Below are positions 1-5,990 of a stretch of 6,982 nucleotides of DNA, in pieces (the first letter of the stretch is position 1; each line of letters opens with the position of its first letter). The notes under the pieces were generated by a model. The model had not been told where the DNA came from. It saw only the letters and a program-made list of their open reading frames with translations, and did no database searches. A program made the translations under genes and the position numbers. This DNA comes from an uncultured Collinsella sp. (lineage in GTDB: Bacteria > Actinomycetota > Coriobacteriia > Coriobacteriales > Coriobacteriaceae), in the NCBI GenBank assembly GCA_900550735.1, contig URTD01000100.1:1-6982 (forward strand), given 5' to 3'.

Positions 1-754
1 CGCCTGCCAGCTGCTCGCGGCGCGTGAGGATATCGGTCAGCTCGCGCGTAGTCTCCTCGGCGGAACTCACCACGCGCACCCCGGGCCCCAGCGCATGGCG
101 AATAGGTCCCACAAGCAGCGGAAAGTGCGTGCAACCGAGCACCACGGTATCGATTCCACGATCGCGCAGCGGCTCAACCGTGGCGCCGACCAGCGCTCGC
201 ACGGCCGGCGTATCGAAGATGTCCTCGTTCTCGAGCCACTGCTCCTGCAGATGCGCACCCGAGGCGAGCTCGTGCTCGACGACCTCGACAAAGCTCGAAG
301 CCGGGCATCCATACACGTCCACACCGGCATCCAAATCCTGAATGGCACGCGTGTAAGCACCCGAGCGAATGGTGAGGTTGGTGGCGAGAACGCCCACGCG
401 GCGTGTGCGAGTGCTGTTAATCGCCGCACGTGCGCCCGGCGCGATGACACCGATCACGGGCACGTCGAGCACCTGCTGAGCCAGACGCAAGGCCGCTGCG
501 GTCGCCGTGTTGCAAGCGATGACCATAATCTTGACGTCGTGCTTCGAAAGCCAACGACCCGCCTGCAACGCAAATGAGCGCACCTCATCCTCGGTGCGCG
601 TGCCGTAGGGGCAGCGTTTGGTGTCGCCAAAGTAGTAGACGGACTCGTGCGGCAGCGCCGTCGCGATGGCGCGTGCAACCGTCAGGCCGCCCAGACCCGA
701 GTCGAATACGCCAATGGGGCGCGTGTCGCCAACCAGATTCTCGATATCGGACAT
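1..754 (-). CDS. murI: Glutamate racemase MurI (3' end cut by window edge)
   Basis: Converts L-glutamate to the D-glutamate used as second residue of the peptidoglycan stem peptide; cytosolic and cofactor-independent. The reverse strand reads open from the ATG at 754 for 251 codons to the window edge. Family motifs are in order: FDSGLGGLT at residues 17-25 (substrate-binding D18, S19), GDTKRCPYG at 43-51, ACNTATAAAL at 80-89 with first catalytic Cys81, and VLGCTHFPLL at 205-214 with second catalytic Cys208. Both acid/base cysteines are present, so the enzyme should be active. The usual length is about 255-285 residues, so only a short C-terminal part is missing. It is last of three co-directional genes, 51 bp after the HAD gene. 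The start is preceded by GGTGAGG only 2 nt away, with a second purine run (GAGAGAG) about 12 nt away; no better in-frame start is visible. Confidence 0.96.
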   Translation of the reverse strand, partial: MSDIENLVGDTRPIGVFDSGLGGLTVARAIATALPHESVYYFGDTKRCPYGTRTEDEVRSFALQAGRWLSKHDVKIMVIACNTATAAALRLAQQVLDVPVIGVIAPGARAAINSTRTRRVGVLATNLTIRSGAYTRAIQDLDAGVDVYGCPASSFVEVVEHELASGAHLQEQWLENEDIFDTPAVRALVGATVEPLRDRGIDTVVLGCTHFPLLVGPIRHALGPGVRVVSSAEETTRELTDILTRREQLAG

Positions 755-805
755 TACCTCACCAGTCTCTCTCGAAAAGACATGTCCAAGTGCGGCGACG
801 CCGCG

Positions 806-1717
806 CTACGAACGCGCCGCGACCAGCAGCTCTGCCGTCGCCGCCCAACCGTCGACAATTTTGCCGCGCGTAACGAAAGCGTTCTCGCAAGCAGCCAGGA
901 ACTCGGGCGCGCCGGCGCTAGTCAGGCCGTTCTCGACCAAACAGAACGTGCCCACGTGGTCGGCCATGTAGAAATCGGACTCGGAGTCGCCGAGCGCCAG
1001 CGTCTCCTCGCGCTCGATCCCCAGGTGCTCGCAGAAGCGCGCAATGGCAACGCCCTTGTTGAGGCCCGCCGGATTGATATTGAAGGCACGACCGTCCTCA
1101 ACACGATTAAGCTCGAGCGTCGTCGGTTTGGACAGATGGGTCAGATGGCCGTTGCAGGCCCAAACCAGGCCGCAGCCGGCCTCGTCGAGGATGGCCTGAA
1201 CCTCGTCATCAGGCACATCGCCGCGCATGCCGACAGTGACCTCGCGGTACTTGTAACCGGTCGACATGTCGTTGTGGTACTCGATCTTATGCGGCCAGCG
1301 AGCGAGAATTTTCTCGCACACACCGGTCTGCTCGATCACCTGGTGCGGCGTGAGACCACAGGCGGGATCGTAGGGCATGTCGCCGGTCAGGTACTCCCAA
1401 TCGTTGGCCTTGAGGTCGTACATGACCAGGCCGCCCATCTCGCCGATGTAGGAGTTGAGGCCGAGCACGCGCGCGTCCTCGTGGATCATAGTGCGGTTGC
1501 GACCCGAGGTGGGAACCACCTGGATGCCGGCGCGGGCGAGCGCGACGACCGCCTCGACAAGCTTGGTCGAGGGATTGCCGTCGTTATCGCGCAATACGCA
1601 CGAGCCGGGAGCGAGCATCGTGGCGTCCAGATCGGTAAAGACGTACTTGACCTTGGCCAGACGCTCGCGCATCTCGCCCGAAAGCTCGGCAACGGTCGGC
1701 AGGGTGTTGTGGGACAT
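806..1717 (-). CDS. HAD-superfamily phosphatase (Cof/IIB-like), substrate unknown
   Basis: Predicted cytosolic Mg-dependent phosphohydrolase of 303 residues. All four HAD motifs are visible: motif I FTDLDATM at 27-34 (nucleophile D29, general acid D31), motif II VVPTSGR at 67-73, motif III lysine K221 in LNKGVAI, and motif IV GDSESD at 243-248. About 145 residues between motifs II and III leave room for a C2-type cap, as in Cof-like sugar or phosphoglycolate phosphatases. Motif I has Ala where most members have Gly (DLDGT); the catalytic aspartates are intact. I chose ATG 1717 over GTG 1723 because GGAG at 1726-1723 lies 5 nt before the ATG and overlaps the GTG. It sits between a MurE-type ligase (30 bp upstream) and murI (51 bp downstream), which suggests a cell-wall or precursor-recycling role, but nothing in the sequence names the substrate. 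Confidence 0.9.
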   Translation of the reverse strand: MSHNTLPTVAELSGEMRERLAKVKYVFTDLDATMLAPGSCVLRDNDGNPSTKLVEAVVALARAGIQVVPTSGRNRTMIHEDARVLGLNSYIGEMGGLVMYDLKANDWEYLTGDMPYDPACGLTPHQVIEQTGVCEKILARWPHKIEYHNDMSTGYKYREVTVGMRGDVPDDEVQAILDEAGCGLVWACNGHLTHLSKPTTLELNRVEDGRAFNINPAGLNKGVAIARFCEHLGIEREETLALGDSESDFYMADHVGTFCLVENGLTSAGAPEFLAACENAFVTRGKIVDGWAATAELLVAARS

Positions 1718-1722
1718 GGTCA

Positions 1723-1726
1723 CTCC
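1723..1726 (-). promoter_or_regulatory. Ribosome binding site GGAG of the HAD gene
   Basis: On the minus strand GGAG is followed after 5 nt (TGACC) by ATG at 1717. The same bases overlap the alternative in-frame GTG at 1723, which therefore cannot use this site, so it decides the start. Confidence 0.7.
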
Positions 1727-1747
1727 ATTACGTAGAAGGGGCTTGGT

Positions 1748-3265
1748 CTAGGCGTCGTACGCCGCAAGGGTGCGCTTGAGAATCGAACCGTCGCGCTCAC
1801 AAGGCTCGGGTCCGTTCTTGCGCAGCATACGCTCTTCCTCGCCCTTACCGGTCACGATGACCACGGCAGGACGGACGGTTTCGCGCACGGCAGTCTCGAT
1901 AGCGGCAACGCGATCAGTCACGATTTGCCAGTTATCATTTCCCTGCGCTTGAACGTTGCGCGCGATCTCGGCACAAATATCCTCGACGTCCTCGGGGCCG
2001 GGGTCGTCCTCGGTAATCACGATTCGGTCGGCATACTTGCCAGCGGCGATGCCCATCGTGGTGCGTCGATCGACACCCTTACCGCCCGTAGCGCCAAATA
2101 CAACCGCCAGCTCGCGCTCGGGATAGTTCTCGCGCAAGTCGCGCAGGAGCGTCTCGAGACTCATGCCGTTATGTGCAAAATCGACGACGCCCAGGATTTT
2201 GCCCGATACGGACGGATACAGCTCCATGCGACCGGGAACGAAGACGCCCTCAAAGCCATGAACGATACCCTCTTCGGAAATGCCCAGGGCCTCGGCGCAG
2301 GCAATAGCGGCGAGCGCATTGGAGACATTGAACTTAACCGGCGTGGGAATCACAATGTCGCGCGTAAAGCGGGGCGTGCGCACCGTTGCCACCACGCCGC
2401 AGTCGCCATTACGAATCGCCAGCGCAAGCACGTCGGCACGCTCGTCGGTCAGGGAGAACGTCACCGTACGTTCGCAACGAGACGCCGCCTCGAGCACGCG
2501 ATCGACCTTATCCATATCGAGATTGACCACGGCAAAACGGCTCTGCGAGAAGATTTTGAGCTTGCTGGCAAAGTAATCCTCGAGCGTCGGATGCTCAATC
2601 GGCGAAATGTGATCCTCGCCGATATTGGTAAAGGCGCCGACTTCAAAGGCGATCTTGCCCGTGCGCTCGTATTTGAGGCCCTGGCTCGATGCCTCCATAA
2701 CCAACCACGGGGCACCCGCCTCCGCAGCATGTGCGATGCGAGACTGCAGCAGGAAGGATTCGGGGGTCGTCAGCTTGGAAGGGCCTGCCTCGATGCCGTC
2801 GTCGAATTCAATGCCCGTATTAAGAGCGGGTCGATGACAGCCCGTAAGCTTGGCCTCGTTGGCAAGAATGCCGCGCAGATAAAAGCTGCAGGTCGACTTG
2901 CCCTTGGTGCCTGTAAAGGCGCAGACCTTCACCTTACCCGACGGGTGCCCATAAAAGGCATCTGCCACCACGGCGAGCGTGCGACGAATATCACTCACAA
3001 TCACCGCGGGAAGATCAGCATCGTAATCGACCTCGGAAACGTAGGCCACGGCGCCATCGGCGATTGCCGAAAGCAGGTACTCACGCTTAAACGCGCGGCC
3101 CTTGCAGACAAACAACGTGCCCGGACGCACCTGGCGCGAGTCGTCAGTCGCAAACTCAATGCGCTGGTCGCACGAAGCGCTCGGTTTGGAAACAACAAGG
3201 TCATCTTCCTCGAGCAACTCTATATAGCGCATCAGAGTTAGCTTCTCTTGTGTCGGACTCGACAT
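1748..3265 (-). CDS. murE: MurE-type Mur ligase (UDP-MurNAc-tripeptide synthetase)
   Basis: ATP-dependent cytosolic amide ligase that adds the third residue (a diamino acid) to UDP-MurNAc-L-Ala-D-Glu. The protein has 505 residues, the usual MurE length. Domains in order: N-terminal UDP-binding domain with DDSRQVRPGTLFV (41-53); central ATPase domain with P-loop GTKGKST (119-125), TTPES (166-170), VMEASSQGL (189-197), FTNIGEDH (212-219), YFASKLKIF (231-239, K235 at the usual carbamylated-lysine place) and FNVSNALAA (312-320); C-terminal domain with GRME (345-348), VDFAHN (361-366), GATGGKGVDRR (391-401) and GKGEE (473-477). The specificity loop reads DDPGPED (420-426) where meso-DAP enzymes carry DNPR, so the amino acid added is uncertain. 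The open frame extends to 3433, but AGAGAGG lies 7 nt before ATG 3265 and the extra N-terminus has no family resemblance. First gene of the likely murE-HAD-murI operon. Confidence 0.9.
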   Translation of the reverse strand: MSSPTQEKLTLMRYIELLEEDDLVVSKPSASCDQRIEFATDDSRQVRPGTLFVCKGRAFKREYLLSAIADGAVAYVSEVDYDADLPAVIVSDIRRTLAVVADAFYGHPSGKVKVCAFTGTKGKSTCSFYLRGILANEAKLTGCHRPALNTGIEFDDGIEAGPSKLTTPESFLLQSRIAHAAEAGAPWLVMEASSQGLKYERTGKIAFEVGAFTNIGEDHISPIEHPTLEDYFASKLKIFSQSRFAVVNLDMDKVDRVLEAASRCERTVTFSLTDERADVLALAIRNGDCGVVATVRTPRFTRDIVIPTPVKFNVSNALAAIACAEALGISEEGIVHGFEGVFVPGRMELYPSVSGKILGVVDFAHNGMSLETLLRDLRENYPERELAVVFGATGGKGVDRRTTMGIAAGKYADRIVITEDDPGPEDVEDICAEIARNVQAQGNDNWQIVTDRVAAIETAVRETVRPAVVIVTGKGEEERMLRKNGPEPCERDGSILKRTLAAYDA

Positions 3266-3272
3266 ACAAAGA

Positions 3273-3279
3273 CCTCTCT
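3273..3279 (-). promoter_or_regulatory. Ribosome binding site of the MurE-type gene
   Basis: AGAGAGG on the minus strand stands 7 nt upstream of ATG 3265. This favours that start over upstream in-frame ATGs up to 3433, which would add 56 residues unlike any Mur N-terminus. Confidence 0.7.
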
Positions 3280-3469
3280 CGCTAAATTCAGCCTTAAAGG
3301 GCAAAAGACGTCCCGCGGCAGAAACGATGAAACATTCTGTATTATCAACCATCCTAATATGCCACCTGACCCTGCGCGCACTGCAGCCTTCTAAAAAATT
3401 GCATGGACTGTGTCGTGGGTTAATAGATGGCAACAGTGTTCACCCCGCGTAAAAACAAGGAAATCTGGG

Positions 3470-3478
3470 TGCTATTCT
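3470..3478 (+). promoter_or_regulatory. Weak candidate extended -10 promoter upstream of asnB
   Basis: TGCTATTCT matches the TGn extension plus a 4/6 match to TATAAT. No recognisable -35 lies 16-18 bp upstream. Transcription would begin near 3485, just ahead of the hairpin at 3495. This is a guess, offered because the hairpin needs a promoter upstream of it. Confidence 0.25.
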
Positions 3479-3494
3479 TTAGCATAGTGTTCGC

Positions 3495-3539
3495 AACCAC
3501 GGCCCGCCGCTTCGTCTGAAGATCGGGCCGTGGTTTTTT
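3495..3539 (+). terminator. Rho-independent terminator or attenuator in the asnB leader
   Basis: A 12-bp perfect stem pairs 3495-3506 (AACCACGGCCCG) with 3524-3535. Inside its 17-nt loop a further 4 bp (CTTC 3510-3513 with GAAG 3518-3521) closes on GTCT. Six T follow from 3534 on the plus strand, the first two being part of the stem; the minus strand has no T-tract after the hairpin. No plus-strand gene precedes it in the window, and asnB starts 125 bp downstream. It therefore either attenuates asnB or ends a very short RNA starting in this intergenic region. Confidence 0.75.
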
Positions 3540-3611
3540 CGGTTCGCTCGGCGCTTATGCCCTATCACGAAACAAAAGATTGGCATGATAGTAAAGATTA
3601 TTTGACATCAG

Positions 3612-3632
3612 CTGCCGTAACCCTTGCGGCAG
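3612..3632 (+). promoter_or_regulatory. Hairpin in the asnB 5' leader
   Basis: CTGCCGTAA (3612-3620) pairs with TTGCGGCAG (3624-3632) around a CCC loop, 9 bp with one G-U pair. It ends about 20 nt before the asnB Shine-Dalgarno sequence and has no T-tract, so it is not a terminator. It could protect or expose the leader RNA; no ligand or regulator can be named. Confidence 0.4.
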
Positions 3633-3664
3633 TACACCTGAGCCGTCAGCAGAAAGGATCTTGC

Positions 3665-5533
3665 ATGTGCGGTTTTGTCGGTTTTACCGGTACAGATGAA
3701 CAGAGTGAGCTGGTTCTCACGGCCATGATGAATCGCATCATCCACCGTGGTCCCGATATGGGCGGCCAGCATATCGTCGACAACGTTGCCCTTGGCTTCC
3801 GTCGTCTTTCGATTCTTGATCTTTCCGAAGCTGGAGCTCAGCCCATGTCGAGCGATGACGGCAAGGTCACGATTGTCTTCAACGGAGAGATCTACAACTT
3901 CCAGGAGCTTCGCGCCGAGCTGGAGGCAGCCGGCTACGCCTTCCACTGCAACGCCGATACCGAGGTCCTGGTACACGGTTACGAGGAGTGGGGCGAGGAC
4001 CTGGTCAACCGCCTGCGCGGCATGTACGCGTTCGTGATTCACGACCAGAACAAGAACAAACTCTTTGGCGCTCGCGACATCTTTGGTATCAAGCCGTTCT
4101 ATTACTACCAGGCATCCGATGGCTCGCTGCTGTTTGGCTCCGAGATCAAGAGCTTCCTGGACCATCCCAAGTTTGAGAAGGCCGTCAACCACGACGCGCT
4201 GCGCCCCTACCTGACGCTGCAATTCCCCGCCACAGAGGAGACCTTCTTTAAGGGCGTGTTCAAGCTTGCCCCGGCGCATTGCTTTACGTATGACCTGACG
4301 ACCAACACCATGGACATCAAGCGTTACTGGAGCTGTGACTTCACCGACGACAACTCCAAGACCTTCGAGGAGTACGTGGACGAGTGCGACAAGGTCGTGC
4401 ACGAAAGCGTCGCTGCACACCGAATCGCCGATGTTAAGGTGGGCTCGTTCCTTTCTGGCGGCGTCGACTCCAGCTACATTGCCGCCTGCCTCATGCCCGA
4501 CACCACGTATTCTGTCGGCTTCGATTACAAGAACTTCAACGAGACCAACTACGCTGCCGAGCTTTCCGACAAGCTGGGCATCAAGAACGTGCGCAAGATG
4601 ATTACCGCCGACGAGTTCTTCGGTGCGCTCGAGGACATCCAGTATCACATGGACGAGCCGCAATCGAACCTGTCCAGTGTGCCGCTGTACTATCTGGCAC
4701 AGATGGCTTCCGAGGAGGTCACCGTCGTCCTTTCGGGCGAGGGTGCCGACGAGCTGTTTGCCGGCTATGAGTGGTACGAGGACACCCCCGAGATGCGCTC
4801 CTTTAAGAAGCGCGTGCCGCTCGGCGTGCGTCGCGCCCTGGGCTCACTCGTTCAGCATCTCCCCTACTTTAAGGGCCACAACTTCCTGACGAAATGCGCC
4901 GAGGTTCCCGAGCGCTGGTATGTGGGTCAGGCAAAGGTGTTCGATCCCTCCGAGGTCGACGAGGTGCTCAAGCCCGCTTATGACACCGGCAAGAACGCCG
5001 CCGAGATGTGCGCCGAGTACTACAAGCAGGTTCCCAACTGCTGCGAGCTTTCCAAGAAACAGTATCTGGATATGAACATGTGGCTACCGGGCGACATTCT
5101 GCTCAAGGCCGACAAGATGTGCATGGCGCATTCTCTGGAGCTTCGCGTCCCGTTCCTGGACAAGAAGGTCATGGAGTTTGCCGAGCACATTCCCGCCAAC
5201 TACCGTGTTAACGAAGAAGGCTGCAAGCTCGTCCTGCGTCACGCCGCCAACCGCACGCTGCCCGACGAGTGGGCAACGCGCAAGAAGGTGGGCTTCCCCG
5301 TACCGGTCAAGTTCTGGCTGCGCGAGCAAAAGTACTACGACTACGTAAAGGAATACTTCACCGCGCCGTGGGCTGCCGATTTCTTTGATACCGATGCGCT
5401 CATGAAACTGCTTGACGATCACTTTGAGGGTCGTGCGCTCAACCAGCGCAAGATCTATACCACGCTGACGTTCCTCATCTGGTACAAGCGCTTCTTTATC
5501 GACGAGGACAAGGGCGCTGAAGTCGCCGCGTAA
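3665..5533 (+). CDS. asnB: Glutamine-hydrolysing asparagine synthetase (AsnB family)
   Basis: Cytosolic two-domain amidotransferase of 622 residues. The N-terminal class II glutaminase domain (about 1-200) starts MCGFVGFTG, with Cys2 becoming the N-terminal nucleophile, followed by HRGPD (27-31), FNGEIYN (72-78), ADTE (97-100) and RDIFGIKP (137-144). The synthetase domain carries the PP-loop SGGVDSS (264-270), SGEGADELFAGY (357-368) and RVPFLD (494-499). Together they use glutamine and ATP to turn aspartate into asparagine. The start is fixed by the need for Cys right after Met; AGAAAGGA (3651-3658) lies 6 nt upstream, so an in-frame start at 3530 is wrong. It is longer than E. coli AsnB (554) and close to Bacillus subtilis AsnB (632). 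Relatives of that type can amidate peptidoglycan residues instead, and this gene is divergent from a mur operon, so the acceptor is not certain. No terminator separates it from the tRNA gene downstream. Confidence 0.93.
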   Translation: MCGFVGFTGTDEQSELVLTAMMNRIIHRGPDMGGQHIVDNVALGFRRLSILDLSEAGAQPMSSDDGKVTIVFNGEIYNFQELRAELEAAGYAFHCNADTEVLVHGYEEWGEDLVNRLRGMYAFVIHDQNKNKLFGARDIFGIKPFYYYQASDGSLLFGSEIKSFLDHPKFEKAVNHDALRPYLTLQFPATEETFFKGVFKLAPAHCFTYDLTTNTMDIKRYWSCDFTDDNSKTFEEYVDECDKVVHESVAAHRIADVKVGSFLSGGVDSSYIAACLMPDTTYSVGFDYKNFNETNYAAELSDKLGIKNVRKMITADEFFGALEDIQYHMDEPQSNLSSVPLYYLAQMASEEVTVVLSGEGADELFAGYEWYEDTPEMRSFKKRVPLGVRRALGSLVQHLPYFKGHNFLTKCAEVPERWYVGQAKVFDPSEVDEVLKPAYDTGKNAAEMCAEYYKQVPNCCELSKKQYLDMNMWLPGDILLKADKMCMAHSLELRVPFLDKKVMEFAEHIPANYRVNEEGCKLVLRHAANRTLPDEWATRKKVGFPVPVKFWLREQKYYDYVKEYFTAPWAADFFDTDALMKLLDDHFEGRALNQRKIYTTLTFLIWYKRFFIDEDKGAEVAA

Positions 5534-5552
5534 GTTTCGTTATGAATTAGCG

Positions 5553-5580
5553 GTGAACAGCATAGGGTTTCCGCTATACT
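5553..5580 (+). promoter_or_regulatory. Probable promoter of the tRNA-Val gene
   Basis: TATACT (5575-5580) is a 5/6 match to the -10 consensus and ends 10 bp before the tRNA, the right place for a short leader. The -35 is poor: GTGAAC (5553-5558) at 16-bp spacing matches TTGACA at three positions. A 6-bp inverted repeat, TAGCGG (5548-5553) and CCGCTA (5571-5576), brackets the spacer and overlaps the -10. Confidence 0.5.
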
Positions 5581-5590
5581 CAGTCCCTGC

Positions 5591-5666
5591 GGGCGATTGG
5601 CGCAACGGTTAGCGCAGGTGCTTTACACGCACAAGGCTGGGGGTTCGAATCCCTCATCGCCCACCA
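5591..5666 (+). tRNA. tRNA-Val (anticodon TAC)
   Basis: A 76-nt cloverleaf with encoded CCA. The acceptor stem GGGCGAT pairs with ATCGCCC (5656-5662), followed by discriminator A5663 and CCA 5664-5666. The D stem is GCGC/GCGC with a loop containing GG. The anticodon loop TTTACAC (5622-5628) places TAC at 5624-5626, reading valine GUA and, by wobble, other GUN codons. The variable loop is AGGCT and the T loop TTCGAAT (5644-5650). The Levitt pair A15-U48 is present. The 27-43 position of the anticodon stem is a G-A mismatch, tolerable at the base of the helix. It lies 57 bp after asnB on the same strand. Confidence 0.95.
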
Positions 5667-5675
5667 CTTGATTGA

Positions 5676-5708
5676 AAAGGCTCCCAGCGATGGGGGCCTT
5701 TCCTTTTT
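5676..5708 (+). terminator. Rho-independent terminator after tRNA-Val (likely bidirectional)
   Basis: AAAGGCTCCCA (5676-5686) pairs with TGGGGGCCTTT (5691-5701), 11 bp with one G-U pair, closed by a GNRA tetraloop GCGA. On the plus strand it is followed by CC and five T (5704-5708). On the minus strand the stem runs into four T, so it could also stop leftward transcription. It ends the tRNA transcript and possibly asnB read-through. Confidence 0.85.
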
Positions 5709-5720
5709 GGGCCCATCGCA

Positions 5721-5742
5721 GAGGGGATTCGAACCCGCCAGC
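5721..5742 (-). repeat. Inverted partial copy of tRNA T-arm
   Basis: Read on the minus strand, this segment matches the variable-loop and T-arm part of the neighbouring tRNA-Val (5636-5655) with two single-base insertions, including a perfect 13-mer GGGTTCGAATCCC. Its T stem would have a C-C mismatch and the following bases do not form an acceptor stem, so it is not a working tRNA. It may be a relic of tRNA recombination or of another tRNA's 3' end. T-arms are similar in all tRNAs, so the source cannot be fixed. Confidence 0.5.
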
Positions 5743-5762
5743 ACGTCTGTCACAAAGGCCGT

Positions 5763-5977
5763 GGCCAAAAAATGACAAAAATGAGTACTGCTACCGTGGT
5801 TACAACATATAAAAAGATAGTATTTGCTTAAGTTTCGCAACATATGTCCATTATAAGGACTAGCAGTTGGACCAAAATCGTGCATTCATCGCCATTTCGA
5901 CTTGTTATTTGGTCTGATTAGCCCAAAATTGCTGCTACCAAATCGGTAACAGTACTCATATTTGATGTTTTTTGACC
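5763..5977. repeat. 215-bp element with 33-bp imperfect terminal inverted repeats
   Basis: The left end (5763-5795) and the reverse complement of the right end (5945-5977) align without gaps and match at 27 of 33 positions. The core ATGAGTACTG is identical, and both ends open with GG, a variable base, then C and six A. Inside lie a 7-bp inverted repeat, GACCAAA (5870-5876) with TTTGGTC (5908-5914), and a minus-strand TATAAT (5850-5855). No reading frame for a protein is credible. It could be a non-autonomous mobile element (MITE-like), a structured RNA gene, or a bidirectional terminator: a six-T run falls inside each arm on opposite strands. No clear target-site duplication flanks it. Confidence 0.6.
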
Positions 5978-5990
5978 AGTAGGTCTCCCA

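Larger units (their letters stand above)
3266..3664. other. Divergent intergenic region between murE and asnB
   Basis: These 399 bp separate the minus-strand MurE-type gene from the plus-strand asparagine synthetase gene and should hold both promoters. On the plus strand it contains a weak extended -10 candidate, a strong terminator-like hairpin and a second hairpin close to the asnB ribosome site, each listed separately. On the minus strand I found AT-rich -10-like words (for example GATAAT within 3300-3360) but no convincing -35 at proper spacing, so the murE promoter is not called. No coding sequence is credible here. No T-box core motif or other riboswitch that I recognise is visible. Confidence 0.6.

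Noticed and set aside
647..1735. Long open frame (362 codons) on the plus strand
   Set aside because: Antisense to the HAD gene, whose motifs are unambiguous; no recognisable protein features, and GC-rich genes commonly leave long open antisense frames.
1925..3241. Open frame of 438 codons on the plus strand
   Set aside because: Antisense shadow of the MurE-type ligase; composition rich in Arg/His/Ala with no family motif.
3266..3433. N-terminal extension of the MurE-type protein by 56 residues
   Set aside because: A good ribosome site fixes ATG 3265 and the extension does not resemble a Mur N-terminus.
3602..3607. Perfect TTGACA as a -35 box for asnB
   Set aside because: No -10-like hexamer lies 16-18 bp downstream; that interval is the GC-rich arm of the 3612-3632 hairpin.
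3530..3664. N-terminal extension of AsnB by 45 residues
   Set aside because: The catalytic Cys must follow the initiator Met; the extension would also start within the terminator hairpin.
3608..4663. Open frame of 351 codons on the minus strand
   Set aside because: Antisense shadow of asnB; low-complexity Val/Leu-rich translation without motifs.
5721..5742. Second tRNA gene on the minus strand
   Set aside because: T stem has a mismatch, no acceptor pairing, and no anticodon or D arm can be built upstream.
5580..5885. Small open frame on the minus strand across the tRNA
   Set aside because: Its C-terminus (RDSNPQPCACKAP) is the antisense translation of tRNA-Val, a common false protein call, and it crosses a terminator.
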